Shown here piece by piece: positions 53,631-63,117 of a stretch of DNA of 64,000 bases. The translations under genes were made by a program, and so were the position numbers. Within the stretch, counting starts at the first letter, position 1; every line of letters begins with the position of its first letter. The DNA comes from NBLH01 sp050296515. Its GTDB lineage: Bacteria; Bacteroidota; Bacteroidia; Bacteroidales; NBLH01. Location of the stretch: positions 1-64,000 of the forward strand of contig JBNKRJ010000026.1 of NCBI GenBank assembly GCA_050296515.1, given 5' to 3'. Under the pieces are notes generated by a model. The model was given only the letters and a program-made list of their open reading frames with translations. It was not told the origin of the DNA and did not search any database.

Positions 53631-55775
53631 ATGCCAAAAAGATTAGTGTATATTTTCCCGTTACTCCTTCTGTGGGTGAATTGTGCAACATTGTTTTCTC
53701 AGAACAACCTGGATACTGCTGCAATCAAGAAAAATGAGATTTCAATTACCCGACATCTGGCTGAGAAATATCTTGAACAAGAAAAGGGCTTTTCAAGTGG
53801 GGATGAAGCTCGTTTTGTAAGTTATCTGCACAAAAATAATGTATCAGATTCAGTTAAAATTCTGTTTGCACTGGGTTATATTAATTGCTTGAATAATAAC
53901 TACTTAGATGCAATAAGGCACTTTTTAATTGCGAATGAATATCTCAAGCGGAATAAGAATGAATTGTTAAACGCCGAGATAGTTTTTGAATTGGCCAATT
54001 CATATCAGCGACTGTTTTTTCTGAAGAAAGCTATTAATTATTATAAAATGGTTTTAGAGAAATATCCTGAATTCATTGAATTGGAGCGAAAAGATCGAAT
54101 AATCATTGATATTGCTAATTCCTTTTACGATTTAAATCAGTATGATAGTGCCCATGCATATTATTCTTTAGCATTGGATAATTCAGTTAAGTTTAATGAT
54201 CATCTGAATCAAATAGTGGCATTAATTAATATGGGAAACTTGAGTAGGGCTGAAAAGAATTACTTGGAAGCCGATAGTATTACCAGAAAAGCATTAGCAC
54301 TCAGCAAAATATTTAATTTCAACAACTTAGTTGTGATGTGCAAGTTCAACCTTGGTGAGTTGAGCTTTTTTACAAGAGATTTTGGTGCTGCTAAGAACTT
54401 ATTTTCTCAGGTTTTGATGGATGCCGAGAACTTTTCATATCAGAGATTGATTCCCGAAGCCTATAAATACTATGTTTTGATGGAGTTTGAAGAAAAAAAC
54501 TTTAACGATATAATAACATACAGCAATAGGTTTTATCAGGAGTCTGATAAGTTTCTTGTTCAGGATAAGAAAATCAGAGCAATTAAAGAAGTTAATAGGG
54601 TTTTAAATAAAATTAAGTTTGTTGGAGGTGCCAGTGAAAATCTTGAAAAAAATATTGAACTTCTTGATTCCATACTTGTAAGGGAAATTAAGGAAAAGCA
54701 ACTATTGATGGAGTCTTTGCAGCAATTGACTGAATTACAGGGTAATTACAAAGACCTTGTAAACGAAAACACCTTAAAAAGTGAGAAACTCATCCGTTTT
54801 CAGTTAGTTACTCTGCTAATTGTGGTTATTTTAATGATGGCCGGGGTATTTGCTATGGTTGTAGTAAGATCGCGAAATAAGATTAAAAAGCAGAATTTAA
54901 CAATTCAGAAACAATTTGAGGACATTAAGAAAAAGAGCCAGGAAACTGAGGAGCTTAATCATGAAATAAATATGCAATCTGAAGAAATCAGAATGCAAAA
55001 CGATCAGCTTCTATCCAACCAGAAAGAGCTTGAGAGGAAAATTAGAGAAAGAACAAAAGATCTTGAATTTGCATTGAAAAAAGCAGAGGAAAGTGATGAT
55101 TTAAAGACTTCATTTCTTCAAAATCTTTCTCATGAAATAAGAACGCCTTTAAATGCAATTAATGGTTTTGCGCAGCTAATTAGCAAAGATGAAAATGTAA
55201 AAAAGGATTATGCCGATATAATCGGTCAAAACGTATATGACTTAGTTGATATTATTGATAATATTGTACTGTTTTCTACGCTTCAGGCAAATCAGTACAG
55301 AACAAGCATATCCATTACTCCAATAAGCAGTATTATTAGCCAGCTTCAGGCTGATTTTTCTGTGATTAAGAACAAGTATAAGCGAAAAATAATTGATTTT
55401 AGTGTTAATAATCAAGTTGGAGAAAAACTAAGCTTAAAAACAGACCTGGCTCTTTTTCAAAAAGTACTTGTTCAATTGGTTGAAAATGCATTTAAGTTTA
55501 CTGAAAAAGGTTCTGTTTCGTTAGGGATTGAGAATTTTGATGATGGTATTAGATTTTCGATTACTGATACCGGAATTGGAATTAAGAAAGAAAAACAGCC
55601 ATACATATTTGATACTTTTAGAAAAATAGAGAGTGAAATGGTTTTTAGAGGAACAGGAATAGGGTTGGCATTAGTTAAAAAAATTGCAGATCTACTTAAT
55701 GGAAAGATTTCTTTAACTTCCGAATTTGGGAAGGGAACATCTGTATTCCTTGATTTTAAAAATGAAAACATCTAA
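53631..55775 (+). CDS. TPR-containing sensor histidine kinase
   Basis: A 714-residue membrane kinase. Signal peptide/leader 1-24, a periplasmic TPR-like helical array (about 70-320, e.g. AIRHFLIANEYLKRNK and AINYYKMVLEKYPE), one helix at about 388-410 (LVTLLIVVILMMAGVFAMVVV), a long coiled coil, HisKA with SFLQNLSHEIRTPLNAINGFAQLI, and HATPase (QLVENAFKFTEKG, DTGIGIKKEKQPYIFDTFRKIE, GTGIGLALVKKI). The helices and motifs are those of two-component kinases; no regulator gene is adjacent. The signal is unknown. Confidence 0.9.
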   Translation: MPKRLVYIFPLLLLWVNCATLFSQNNLDTAAIKKNEISITRHLAEKYLEQEKGFSSGDEARFVSYLHKNNVSDSVKILFALGYINCLNNNYLDAIRHFLIANEYLKRNKNELLNAEIVFELANSYQRLFFLKKAINYYKMVLEKYPEFIELERKDRIIIDIANSFYDLNQYDSAHAYYSLALDNSVKFNDHLNQIVALINMGNLSRAEKNYLEADSITRKALALSKIFNFNNLVVMCKFNLGELSFFTRDFGAAKNLFSQVLMDAENFSYQRLIPEAYKYYVLMEFEEKNFNDIITYSNRFYQESDKFLVQDKKIRAIKEVNRVLNKIKFVGGASENLEKNIELLDSILVREIKEKQLLMESLQQLTELQGNYKDLVNENTLKSEKLIRFQLVTLLIVVILMMAGVFAMVVVRSRNKIKKQNLTIQKQFEDIKKKSQETEELNHEINMQSEEIRMQNDQLLSNQKELERKIRERTKDLEFALKKAEESDDLKTSFLQNLSHEIRTPLNAINGFAQLISKDENVKKDYADIIGQNVYDLVDIIDNIVLFSTLQANQYRTSISITPISSIISQLQADFSVIKNKYKRKIIDFSVNNQVGEKLSLKTDLALFQKVLVQLVENAFKFTEKGSVSLGIENFDDGIRFSITDTGIGIKKEKQPYIFDTFRKIESEMVFRGTGIGLALVKKIADLLNGKISLTSEFGKGTSVFLDFKNENI

Positions 55776-55815
55776 GCGAAAGGTTATCAGTTAATTAAAC
55801 CGCCAAATTAAAACT

Positions 55816-55941
55816 TTACTTTGTTGCATTATCCTGTATTTGTTCATACATTTTCAAAAGATTAATTTGTTTTTGTATCTTGTCGGCATTGCGGTGAGGA
55901 AATTTGTAAAGAGAGAAAATCAATTGGTTTACGACCTGATT
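55816..55941 (-). other. Short minus-strand frame, possible gene relic
   Basis: An open frame of 41 codons without Met start (QVVNQLIFSLYKFPHRN, then ADKIQKQINLLKMY) in the 267-bp gap before the acyltransferase gene. It reads like a C-terminal gene remnant, but no family is recognised. Confidence 0.2.
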
Positions 55942-56042
55942 TCAACCCGTCAGAAACTGAAAACCCATTTTTTGGTGAATAATGAAATTAATCAATTGCA
56001 TAAAGCATGATTTATTTCAAAGATTTAATTAAATATTAACGT

Positions 56043-56879
56043 GTGAGAAAGTATATTGACCTTACCAAGGTTGTAAAAGAAGAACATCCGGCTTTATATA
56101 AAAGGCTACCGCGATTTGTTTTTAAACTTATAGAGCTTGTTGTTAAGCAAAAGACTATTAATGAGATACTTAACAAGTATATTGAACATAATGGTGTTGC
56201 TTTTACAGATAAAATGGTTGAAGAATTAAATCTTAAACTTGATATTGAAGGTATTGAATATCTTCCTGAAAATGGCCGATGCTTTTTTGTTGCTAATCAT
56301 TTGTATGGAATTCTTGATGGACTGATACTTGCTAACATTGTTGGTAATAAATACGGGAGGTTTATGGCTATTACAAATGATGCCTTCAATCTTATTCCAC
56401 AACTGGATGAAATGGTTACATCTGTAAATGTTTATGGAAAAAGTGCTAAAAATCAAATTGTTGAGCTTGATAAAATCTATAAATCAGATGTACCAATCAA
56501 TCACTTTCCGGCAGGAGAGGTATCGCGAAAATACAACGGAAAAGTAGAAGATAAAGAATGGCACAAAAGCTTTATTTCAAAGGCAATTTCAGAAAAAAGA
56601 GACATTGTTCCAATATTTTTTCATGGAGGTAATTCAAAGCTTTTTTATTCAATTCATTCTTTGCGACAAAAATTGAAAATTGATGCCAATATTGAACTGA
56701 TTCTACTCCCAAGAGAAATGTTTAAAAAGAAAAACAAAACTATAAAAGTAACTATTGGTAAACCAATATCATATCGATTGCTCGAAAGTAATTCATCACA
56801 CAGTGATATGGCAAAGCTTGTAAAAGAACACCTGTATTCCTTAAAAAACAATCCTGAAGCAGATTTAATTTTATCTTAA
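56043..56879 (+). CDS. PlsC-like acyltransferase (hemolysin/ornithine-lipid type)
   Basis: A 278-residue lysophospholipid acyltransferase family member. VANHLYGILDGLILAN is the HX5D block (the hemolysin/OlsB-like variant NHxxxxxDG rather than plain HX4D), and INHFPAGEVSRK is the glycerolipid-binding PAGE block. It probably transfers a fatty acyl chain to an aminolipid or glycerolipid; exact substrate open. Start is GTG at 56043. First gene of a group of lipid-like genes up to 60 kb. Confidence 0.75.
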   Translation: MRKYIDLTKVVKEEHPALYKRLPRFVFKLIELVVKQKTINEILNKYIEHNGVAFTDKMVEELNLKLDIEGIEYLPENGRCFFVANHLYGILDGLILANIVGNKYGRFMAITNDAFNLIPQLDEMVTSVNVYGKSAKNQIVELDKIYKSDVPINHFPAGEVSRKYNGKVEDKEWHKSFISKAISEKRDIVPIFFHGGNSKLFYSIHSLRQKLKIDANIELILLPREMFKKKNKTIKVTIGKPISYRLLESNSSHSDMAKLVKEHLYSLKNNPEADLILS

Positions 56880-57041
56880 CAGTCAAAAAAATACATGTAT
56901 TAAGCACAAAAAATACTATATTTAAGCAAAATTGGTAATAATCTAAGGCAGATTTAAATATTATTTGATATTTTTTAAACAACAAGTGATATTTTGTAGA
57001 AAATTATTAATTCTATTGTCTGCAGTGTAATACATTCCTTT

Positions 57042-57563
57042 ATGGTAACCAGATTTTTTAAACGGATTTTTATTCTTCCCAACTTAATGCGCGATGCCGC
57101 TTTTGAGTTCAAAAATGACAACTTTCTGAAGGCAATAGATATTTACAAAAAAGTATTAACCGTTTTTCCAAAACATTATTATGCTCATTTATGGTCAGGA
57201 ACGGCATATTATGCTATTAACCAAACAGATGAAGCTATTGTGTGCTATAAAAATGCTTTAAAAATAAATGCCAAAGGATTTGATGCCTACCTAAATTACT
57301 CACAGCTTGAAATGAAAGAGAACAGGTTTCAAAGTTCGCTTGATTTAATAAACCAGGCAATAAAATTCTCTCCTTTTAAAGCGGAATCGCATAGCAACTT
57401 GTACAACAGAAAAGGATTACTTGAGTATTATCTCTACAATTATGCAGATGCCTTGGATAGTTTTAATAAATCACTTCAGCTGGTTCCGGAGAATTCCGAT
57501 GCTATTAATGGCAAAGCAATTGCCGCAAAAGGTCTTCTTTCAACAAATAATATTGCAAATTAG
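57042..57563 (+). CDS. TPR protein
   Basis: A 173-residue soluble protein consisting of about four tetratricopeptide repeats (NDNFLKAIDIYKKVLTVFPKHYYAHLWSGTAYYAINQTDEAIVCYKNALKINAKGF ...). It would mediate protein contacts. Its place between acyltransferase and methyltransferase genes gives no firm clue. Confidence 0.8.
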   Translation: MVTRFFKRIFILPNLMRDAAFEFKNDNFLKAIDIYKKVLTVFPKHYYAHLWSGTAYYAINQTDEAIVCYKNALKINAKGFDAYLNYSQLEMKENRFQSSLDLINQAIKFSPFKAESHSNLYNRKGLLEYYLYNYADALDSFNKSLQLVPENSDAINGKAIAAKGLLSTNNIAN

Positions 57564-57571
57564 CTTATAAA

Positions 57572-57603
57572 TTGCATTTTACTTTCATAAAAAGCTATCT
57601 TCG
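57572..57603 (+). promoter_or_regulatory. Promoter-like site before the methyltransferase
   Basis: TTG at 57572-57574, 21-base spacer, then TATCTTCG at 57596-57603; close to the TTTG-N20-TAnnTTTG consensus but with one mismatch in the -7 box. Confidence 0.4.
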
Positions 57604-57640
57604 CACTTATAACTCAAATTATATTTAACTAAATCAATTT

Positions 57641-58411
57641 ATGAAAACAAGCTTTCGAGAGTGGCTTTTTAGAATCTGGTATTGGTACGTAAGCAATATC
57701 GATAAAAATGCCGAAATTTTATTTATGAACTATGGATATTCATGTCCTGACCAGGATTTGCAATTAGATGAAAAAGACGAACCTAACAGGTATTCAATCC
57801 AATTGTATCATCACCTTGCTGCTGCGGTTGACCTAAAAGGAAAATCGCTGTTAGAAGTTGGAAGTGGGCGTGGAGGCGGTTTGTCATTCATAGCAAGCAA
57901 TTTTCCGGTTGATAGTGCCATGGGTGTTGATTTGAATCAACGTGCAGCTAATTTTTGTAACAAGCACTATAAAATAGACGGATTGAGTTTTATGCAAGGT
58001 GATGCTCAAAACCTTGATATTCCTGACAACAGCTTTGATGCAATTATAAATGTGGAGTCTTCGCACAGATATCCTGATATGGGTTCCTTTTTAGCTCAGG
58101 TTAATCGAATACTGAAACCAGGAGGTTATTTTTTGTTAACAGATTTCAGATACGATTATGAAATGGAGGAATTGAAAAAGCAACTGAAAAATACTGGTTT
58201 CAATATCCTAAAAGAAGAATTAATTACTCCTAAAGTGGTAAAAGCACTGGAACTTGATGATGAACGTAAACGAAGACTGGTTAAAAAATTAGCTCCTGGT
58301 TTTTTGCACAAAATAGCCCTGAATTTTGCTGGTACGATTGGTTCTGAAACCTATAACTACTTTGCTGATAGAAAGTATGAGTATTTCAGCTATGTTTTCC
58401 AGAAGAATTAA
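57641..58411 (+). CDS. SAM-dependent methyltransferase (class I)
   Basis: A 256-residue enzyme. GKSLLEVGSGRGGGLSFIA (SAM-binding motif I with an acidic end, VDLN), MQGDAQNLDIPDNSFDAIINVESSHRYPD (motif II/III) and ILKPGGYFLLTDFRY. The pattern resembles mycobacterial phthiotriol/mycolipid methyltransferases, which act on lipids, but the substrate here is not known. A terminator follows. Confidence 0.82.
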   Translation: MKTSFREWLFRIWYWYVSNIDKNAEILFMNYGYSCPDQDLQLDEKDEPNRYSIQLYHHLAAAVDLKGKSLLEVGSGRGGGLSFIASNFPVDSAMGVDLNQRAANFCNKHYKIDGLSFMQGDAQNLDIPDNSFDAIINVESSHRYPDMGSFLAQVNRILKPGGYFLLTDFRYDYEMEELKKQLKNTGFNILKEELITPKVVKALELDDERKRRLVKKLAPGFLHKIALNFAGTIGSETYNYFADRKYEYFSYVFQKN

Positions 58412-58413
58412 AA

Positions 58414-58436
58414 AAAAGCAGGTCTAACCTGCTTTT
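58414..58436. terminator. Perfect terminator between convergent methyltransferase genes
   Basis: AAAAGCAGGT / ACCTGCTTTT with a 3-base loop; the stem overlaps the stop of the minus-strand gene (58435-58437). T tracts on both strands. Confidence 0.85.
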
Positions 58437-59088
58437 ATATTTTTTGTAAGATAAATTCAAACATGTGGTGTTGTTCAATCTGATCAGTACCATGTGTATG
58501 CCTTTCTCCATATCCTTCCCAATGGTAAATTGTCTTCAGTCTCCTAAATTTTGAGGTAGCAGTTTCAATATCCATAAAGGTTCTGTAATTACCTTTCTCA
58601 TTAATATACGAGTTCTCATTTATTTTCTTCCACTCCTCAGTTTTTGGTCTGAAAGTTGTTTCGTTTGTTGTAAAACCTGTAACGAAAATAACTCCCCTTT
58701 TCTTTAACCATTTTCTTGTTTTTTGAGCTAATGAAGTAATTTGTTCCTCTGACAACACCGGGAACAATCCAAAAATCATGATTGCCGAATAAGTTCTGGG
58801 TGAGCAGGAATACTCCTCAAACCCCATGTTAAACAAGTTCAAGTCAAGGTCTTCTTCGTTTTTCCATTTCTGAAGATTTTCAATAGCCACTTTCGAAGGA
58901 TCTATTCCATCAACTCCAAATCCTTGTTTTAACAAGAACCTTGCATTTCGTCCTTGCCCGATACCAACATCCAAAACTCGTCCACGTTTATCACAGAATG
59001 AGTAATAATCTTTCAAAAGATTGTCCGGATGATCGCCAAAATACTGTTGATTATTGGCGTAAAGGTAATCGTAATAGGCAGTTGACAT
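58435..59088 (-). CDS. SAM-dependent methyltransferase (TehB-like)
   Basis: A 217-residue class I methyltransferase: GRVLDVGIGQGRNARFLLKQGFGVDGIDPS (motif I and the acidic ribose ligand), AIMIFGLFPVLSEEQI and KWLKKRGVIFVTGF. Short, without extra domains. It starts 5 bp after the KAS III gene, so it belongs to the same operon; a role in finishing a lipid or polyketide-like product is possible. Confidence 0.78.
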   Translation of the reverse strand: MSTAYYDYLYANNQQYFGDHPDNLLKDYYSFCDKRGRVLDVGIGQGRNARFLLKQGFGVDGIDPSKVAIENLQKWKNEEDLDLNLFNMGFEEYSCSPRTYSAIMIFGLFPVLSEEQITSLAQKTRKWLKKRGVIFVTGFTTNETTFRPKTEEWKKINENSYINEKGNYRTFMDIETATSKFRRLKTIYHWEGYGERHTHGTDQIEQHHMFEFILQKI

Positions 59089-59093
59089 ATTAT

Positions 59094-60038
59094 TTAAGTT
59101 TTTAAAAGTGCTGCACCGCTAGAGTAGCCACCTCCGAATACTGTCAAACAACAAAGTTTTGATTCTTTTATCTTTTCATAGTTTTCGGATAACCCAATGG
59201 CTGTACTTGCACAGCCAGTATTACCCAGGCGTTCAATGTTAACAATACAATTATCACTATTTATTCCTAATTGTTCAGCAACATTATTAATGATTCGAAT
59301 ATTCGCCTGATGTGGTATTAAATAATCCAAATCACCAATAGAATACCCGTTTCTTTTTAAAATATCTTGCGTTGATTTAGCCATGTAATTGCAGGCTTGA
59401 ATAAATACATCCTTTCCATAACGCATTTTGATGCCTTCTTTAAGTGGCTGTAGTCCAACACCTTCTGTCCCTTTGCCAACATTAGCCAATCCTTCTGTGG
59501 TTATTTCAACAAACTCAAAATCTGTTTCAGCCAAGCGTTCTTTCGAAACCAGTAAAGCAGCAGCTCCATCACCCCAAAGGTGTCCGGCAATTTCGTCTGT
59601 ATCAACACTATATCCGGTGTTGTGTTCCGATACAATAATCAATGCTTTTGTTGCCTTGTTCATTGCAAAATACCCCTCCACAATTTCCAGGGCATTTATT
59701 AGCGAAGAACATGCAGATGAAACTGAAACTACTTTCACATCCGACATTTGAAAATGCTCTTGCACCACATGAGCAAGCGTACCGACTGTATCAAATGGAG
59801 TGTAAGTGCCTCCAATGATAAAATCAACACCCTCAAGGGCCTTACTGTCTTTTTTTAAAAGGTTTTTCACTGCATCAATTGCCATTGTGTTGGCATTTTC
59901 ATGTGGCTCAGCCTTTTGTCTTTTTTTAATTCCGGTTCTTGTAAAAATCCACTCATCAGTAAGTCCATTTTTATCAAGAAAATAATCGTTCGATATTTCA
60001 ATCGAAGGTAGATAGTGGGCAATTAAATTTAAATACAT
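59094..60038 (-). CDS. 3-oxoacyl-ACP synthase III-like enzyme
   Basis: A 314-residue thiolase-fold condensing enzyme with SSACSSLINALEIVEGY (catalytic Cys), LIPHQANIRIINNVAEQLG (His) and ERLGNTGCASTAIGLSE (Asn), the FabH-type C-H-N triad. It differs from housekeeping FabH in length and divergent entrance residues. It could start a fatty-acid or aryl-polyene-type chain or transfer acyl groups. It is in an operon with the methyltransferase below. Confidence 0.85.
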   Translation of the reverse strand: MYLNLIAHYLPSIEISNDYFLDKNGLTDEWIFTRTGIKKRQKAEPHENANTMAIDAVKNLLKKDSKALEGVDFIIGGTYTPFDTVGTLAHVVQEHFQMSDVKVVSVSSACSSLINALEIVEGYFAMNKATKALIIVSEHNTGYSVDTDEIAGHLWGDGAAALLVSKERLAETDFEFVEITTEGLANVGKGTEGVGLQPLKEGIKMRYGKDVFIQACNYMAKSTQDILKRNGYSIGDLDYLIPHQANIRIINNVAEQLGINSDNCIVNIERLGNTGCASTAIGLSENYEKIKESKLCCLTVFGGGYSSGAALLKT

Positions 60039-60161
60039 ACCTAAGATTTAATGTTTTAATTAATTGAATTTGATGGGCAAATTTGTCTATTTATTTAATT
60101 ACTTCAAAATATTCAATGCTGTTTCTTGTTTTTGAGTTAGTCTATTAAACACATATAATTT

Positions 60162-61046
60162 CTAAAAATAATTTACATCTTGCTCATTACCAGTCTCAAA
60201 CTTGTTGATATCTGTGAGTAATTTATTTGCTAAACTACTGGCACCAATTCTGAACAGTTTTGAATTTAACCATTCTTCTCCAAGCATTTTTTCTACAACG
60301 GTATAATAAACAGCAGCTGAGTCACTGCTTGAAATGCCTCCTGCAGGTTTAAACCCAACTTTTCTGCCTGTTTGTTCATGAAATTGCTTAATGGCTTCGC
60401 ACATTACAACTGCTGCTTCAACAGTGGCGGCAGGCTGCATTTTACCTGTTGAGGTTTTTATGAAATCAGCACCAGCTTCCATGGCTATAAGTGATGCTTC
60501 CCATATTTTGAAAGAATCGGCAAGTGCGCCAGTCTCAAGAATTACTTTTAAATGTGCCTTTCCAATAGCCTTTTTAACAGATACAATTTCGTTAAAAACA
60601 AACTGATGATTTCCAGAGAGAAACGCTCCTAAAGAAATAACAATATCAACATCTGTAGCACCTGCTTCAACAGCCATTTTCGATTCCAGGTTTTTAATAT
60701 CCAAAAAGGTTTGCGATGAAGGGAAACCTGCTGCTACTGAGGCAATTCCAATGCTTTGTATTTTAATTGTCTGCTTTACTGTTGAAACAAAATTTGGATA
60801 AACACAAATTGCTGCTACATCAGGTATATCATTGAATTTAGATTTAAATTCATTTACCTTATGACACATATTTTCTACTTTCTGTTTAGAATCAGTAGAA
60901 TTTAGCGTTGTTAAATCTATGAAGCTGAAGATTTTCTTATAAACTTCTGCTTTTTCATTTTGCTTAGCTTCTTGGGTTAGTTTTTCAACCTTTTCATTCA
61001 AGCCAAGAATACTGTATGGAAAGTGATAATTTGATAAAAAATCCAT
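60162..61046 (-). CDS. deoC: Deoxyribose-phosphate aldolase
   Basis: Cleaves 2-deoxyribose-5-phosphate to glyceraldehyde-3-phosphate and acetaldehyde. A 294-residue class I aldolase: AAICVYPNFV, IGIASVAAGFPSSQTFLDIK (with DVDIVISLGAFLSG), KVILETGAL, ADFIKTSTGKMQPAAT (Schiff-base Lys) and VGFKPAGGISS (proton-relay Lys). It follows mazG by 25 bp; the order dtd-mazG-deoC recurs in Bacteroidota from memory. Confidence 0.93.
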   Translation of the reverse strand: MDFLSNYHFPYSILGLNEKVEKLTQEAKQNEKAEVYKKIFSFIDLTTLNSTDSKQKVENMCHKVNEFKSKFNDIPDVAAICVYPNFVSTVKQTIKIQSIGIASVAAGFPSSQTFLDIKNLESKMAVEAGATDVDIVISLGAFLSGNHQFVFNEIVSVKKAIGKAHLKVILETGALADSFKIWEASLIAMEAGADFIKTSTGKMQPAATVEAAVVMCEAIKQFHEQTGRKVGFKPAGGISSSDSAAVYYTVVEKMLGEEWLNSKLFRIGASSLANKLLTDINKFETGNEQDVNYF

Positions 61047-61071
61047 GATTTTAAGTTTTGCTGGTAATATT

Positions 61072-61395
61072 TTATAATTTTTTATTGTTTAAATGCCTGG
61101 TAGCATCGCGGTTTGTTTTTTTTAATATGTTATTTTCGAATGCTTTAGTCAAATCTACGCCGGTTTGATTTGCTATGCAAACCAAAACAAAAAAAACATC
61201 TGCAATTTCTTCATCCAGGTTTAATTCTTCTTCTTTTCCTTTAAATGATTGATCCCCATATTTTCGCGCCATTATTCTGGCCAGTTCACCAACTTCTTCA
61301 GTTAAAACAGCCATGTTGGTTAACTCACTGAAATATCTCACTCCATATTTTTTAATCCACTGATCAACAGTTTTTTGTGCCTCTTCAAGAGTCAT
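61072..61395 (-). CDS. MazG-like nucleotide pyrophosphohydrolase
   Basis: A 107-residue all-alpha NTP pyrophosphatase: LTEEVGELARIMARKYG and LDEEIADVFFVLVCIANQTGVDL carry the ExxE...ExxD metal sites. Single-domain, of the short MazG/HisE-like kind, probably removing aberrant nucleotides. The start overlaps the dtd stop by 1 bp. Confidence 0.9.
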   Translation of the reverse strand: MTLEEAQKTVDQWIKKYGVRYFSELTNMAVLTEEVGELARIMARKYGDQSFKGKEEELNLDEEIADVFFVLVCIANQTGVDLTKAFENNILKKTNRDATRHLNNKKL

Positions 61396-61847
61396 TATTC
61401 CTTGTTTTTTGTATCGATAATTATGGTTACAGGTCCATCATTAAGTAATTCAACCTCCATTTTTGCTCCAAATTCGCCAGTTTTAACCTTTTTGCCGGTC
61501 TCATTCTCTAGCAACTCATTAAAACTATTGTACATAGGAATTGCGGTTTCTGGCTTTGCTGCTTTTATATAAGACGGCCGATTTCCCTTTTTTGTTTTTG
61601 CATGCAGAGTAAATTGACTAATTGACAAAATTTCACCATCTACATCTTTAATCGAAAGGTTCATTACCCCATTTTCATCATTAAAAATGCGAAGGTTTGC
61701 AATTTTAGCACTTAGCCAGGCTGCATCATCTTTTGAATCTTCATCTTCAATACCAACTAACAAAAGAAGACCAGTATTTATTGCAGCTTTTATTTTTCCA
61801 TCAATTGCTACTGACGCCCTTCTAACTCGTTGAATGACAACTCGCAT
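61395..61847 (-). CDS. dtd: D-aminoacyl-tRNA deacylase
   Basis: Removes D-amino acids from mischarged tRNA in the cytosol. A 150-residue enzyme with MRVVIQRVRRASVAI, ILSISQFTLHAKTKKGNRPSY (SQFTL catalytic loop) and LNDGPVTIIID (GPVT cross-subunit motif). All key motifs present. First gene of dtd-mazG-deoC. Confidence 0.95.
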   Translation of the reverse strand: MRVVIQRVRRASVAIDGKIKAAINTGLLLLVGIEDEDSKDDAAWLSAKIANLRIFNDENGVMNLSIKDVDGEILSISQFTLHAKTKKGNRPSYIKAAKPETAIPMYNSFNELLENETGKKVKTGEFGAKMEVELLNDGPVTIIIDTKNKE

Positions 61848-61875
61848 TAACCTTATTGTGTGATATTATTATTGC

Positions 61876-62622
61876 TTAGTTTTTGGTGTTTGTAGTCAAA
61901 CTAATAACATTATCTATTAATTCATCTTTAATAAATGAGATTTCTTCTCCGGTTTTTGAAACATGGAACACTTTATATCCCATTGCTCGAAGTGTTTTGA
62001 CAGCCCTAACTGTTTTTTTTGCACCTACATCTTTAAAGCGATGATGAAATTCTACTAAAAGTTGAGAAGGTTTGATATTATTTGCTTTCATGCCTTCAAT
62101 TACTTCATACTCAGCACCTTCTATGTCCATTTTAATTAAATCAACATGCCTGTGGCCTAGTTCCTGCATGATGCTTTTCAAGGTTCTTACCTCAACTTTG
62201 TAGGCTTCGTCCTTAGTCTCATCTCGTTCTAATATTGTAGCGGAAATATGATCTGGGTTTTCTGGTGGATGAAACTTTGCTTTTCCATTAAAGTTTGCTA
62301 GTCCTACCGGATTGAGAATGAATTGCTTAGGTAAATTCTGATTTGAGATCCACTCAACAGACTTTGGGGTCGGGTCGAATGCATATACCTGTAAATCAAC
62401 GTGATTTATAACACTTAAATCAAACGAAATATCATCCCCAACACCAAATGAATAAACAATTGAAGCTTCGTTTAAGAGTTCCGTTACCAACGTCCAGCTG
62501 GCTCCATTATTCCCAAAGGTACTTGTTGGTAATACAATATCCTGTTTTATATATCTGTCAATTCCAAATAGTACTTTTCGTAAACGAAGAAATTTTGCAA
62601 ATAAATCCTGTAATCTTGACAT
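61876..62622 (-). CDS. FkbM-family methyltransferase
   Basis: A 248-residue enzyme: VYSFGVGDDISFDLSVI (SAM-binding start), VYAFDPTPKSVEWI, and VDLIKMDIEGAEYEVIEGM with LLVEFHHRF, the FkbM signature. FkbM proteins O-methylate sugars or polyketides; substrate unknown. Monocistronic with dtd 28 bp downstream on the same strand. Confidence 0.88.
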   Translation of the reverse strand: MSRLQDLFAKFLRLRKVLFGIDRYIKQDIVLPTSTFGNNGASWTLVTELLNEASIVYSFGVGDDISFDLSVINHVDLQVYAFDPTPKSVEWISNQNLPKQFILNPVGLANFNGKAKFHPPENPDHISATILERDETKDEAYKVEVRTLKSIMQELGHRHVDLIKMDIEGAEYEVIEGMKANNIKPSQLLVEFHHRFKDVGAKKTVRAVKTLRAMGYKVFHVSKTGEEISFIKDELIDNVISLTTNTKN

Positions 62623-63117
62623 TCTTTAAATAAATTTTTGCAAAAATAGATATAAATTGGGTGAATTGCGAAACTCATTCTGTAATTAACACTTGGTATA
62701 GTTTTTAGCCTTTTTTGTTTTTAAATTAAACGATTATCAGCTAGTTTACACCTAAATGGGTTCTTACGTTTGAAAATCAATTTGTTTACCCCAACCCAAA
62801 TGGGAGCAAATTTGATAAGCTTCACTCCCTTTTAGGGTCGGGGTAAATGGAGAAAAGCAATTTGCGGTTGGTATAAACTAGCTGACAATCAAATTAAATT
62901 ATGTTAAAAAATATAAAAAGTTTAAAATAGTGTAGTGGTAATTCAATTCAAAAACTGTCTTTTATATAAAAGCAATTAGTTGTACCAATGCCTGAAAGCT
63001 ATTTTTTTATTTAAAATATCTTAAAAATAGTTAAGCTAACTAGCTGATTTGAAACAAAGCACGTTTTTTGAGCGTTTTATGAAAAGATTCTTATAGAAAC
63101 CAAATAAAAAATGAACT
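62623..63117. other. Intergenic region with a MITE-like element
   Basis: Nearly 500 bp with no gene between divergent genes. From 62732 to 62890 lies an inverted-repeat element (listed separately). The remaining DNA is AT-rich. Confidence 0.6.
62732..62890. mobile_element. 159-bp MITE-like inverted-repeat element
   Basis: Ends: GATTATCAGCTAGTTTACACC (62732-62752) and GGTATAAACTAGCTGACAATC (62870-62890), complementary at 19 of 21 bases. The 8-bp sequence AAATTAAA flanks it on both sides (62723-62730 and 62891-62898, with one extra C at 62731). Inside lie two further palindromic arms: TTTACCCC (62785) with GGGGTAAA (62840), and GGGAG (62802) with CTCCC (62825). So it can fold as one long hairpin. 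No coding capacity. AT-rich flanks make the target duplication less certain than for the element at 25865. Confidence 0.6.
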
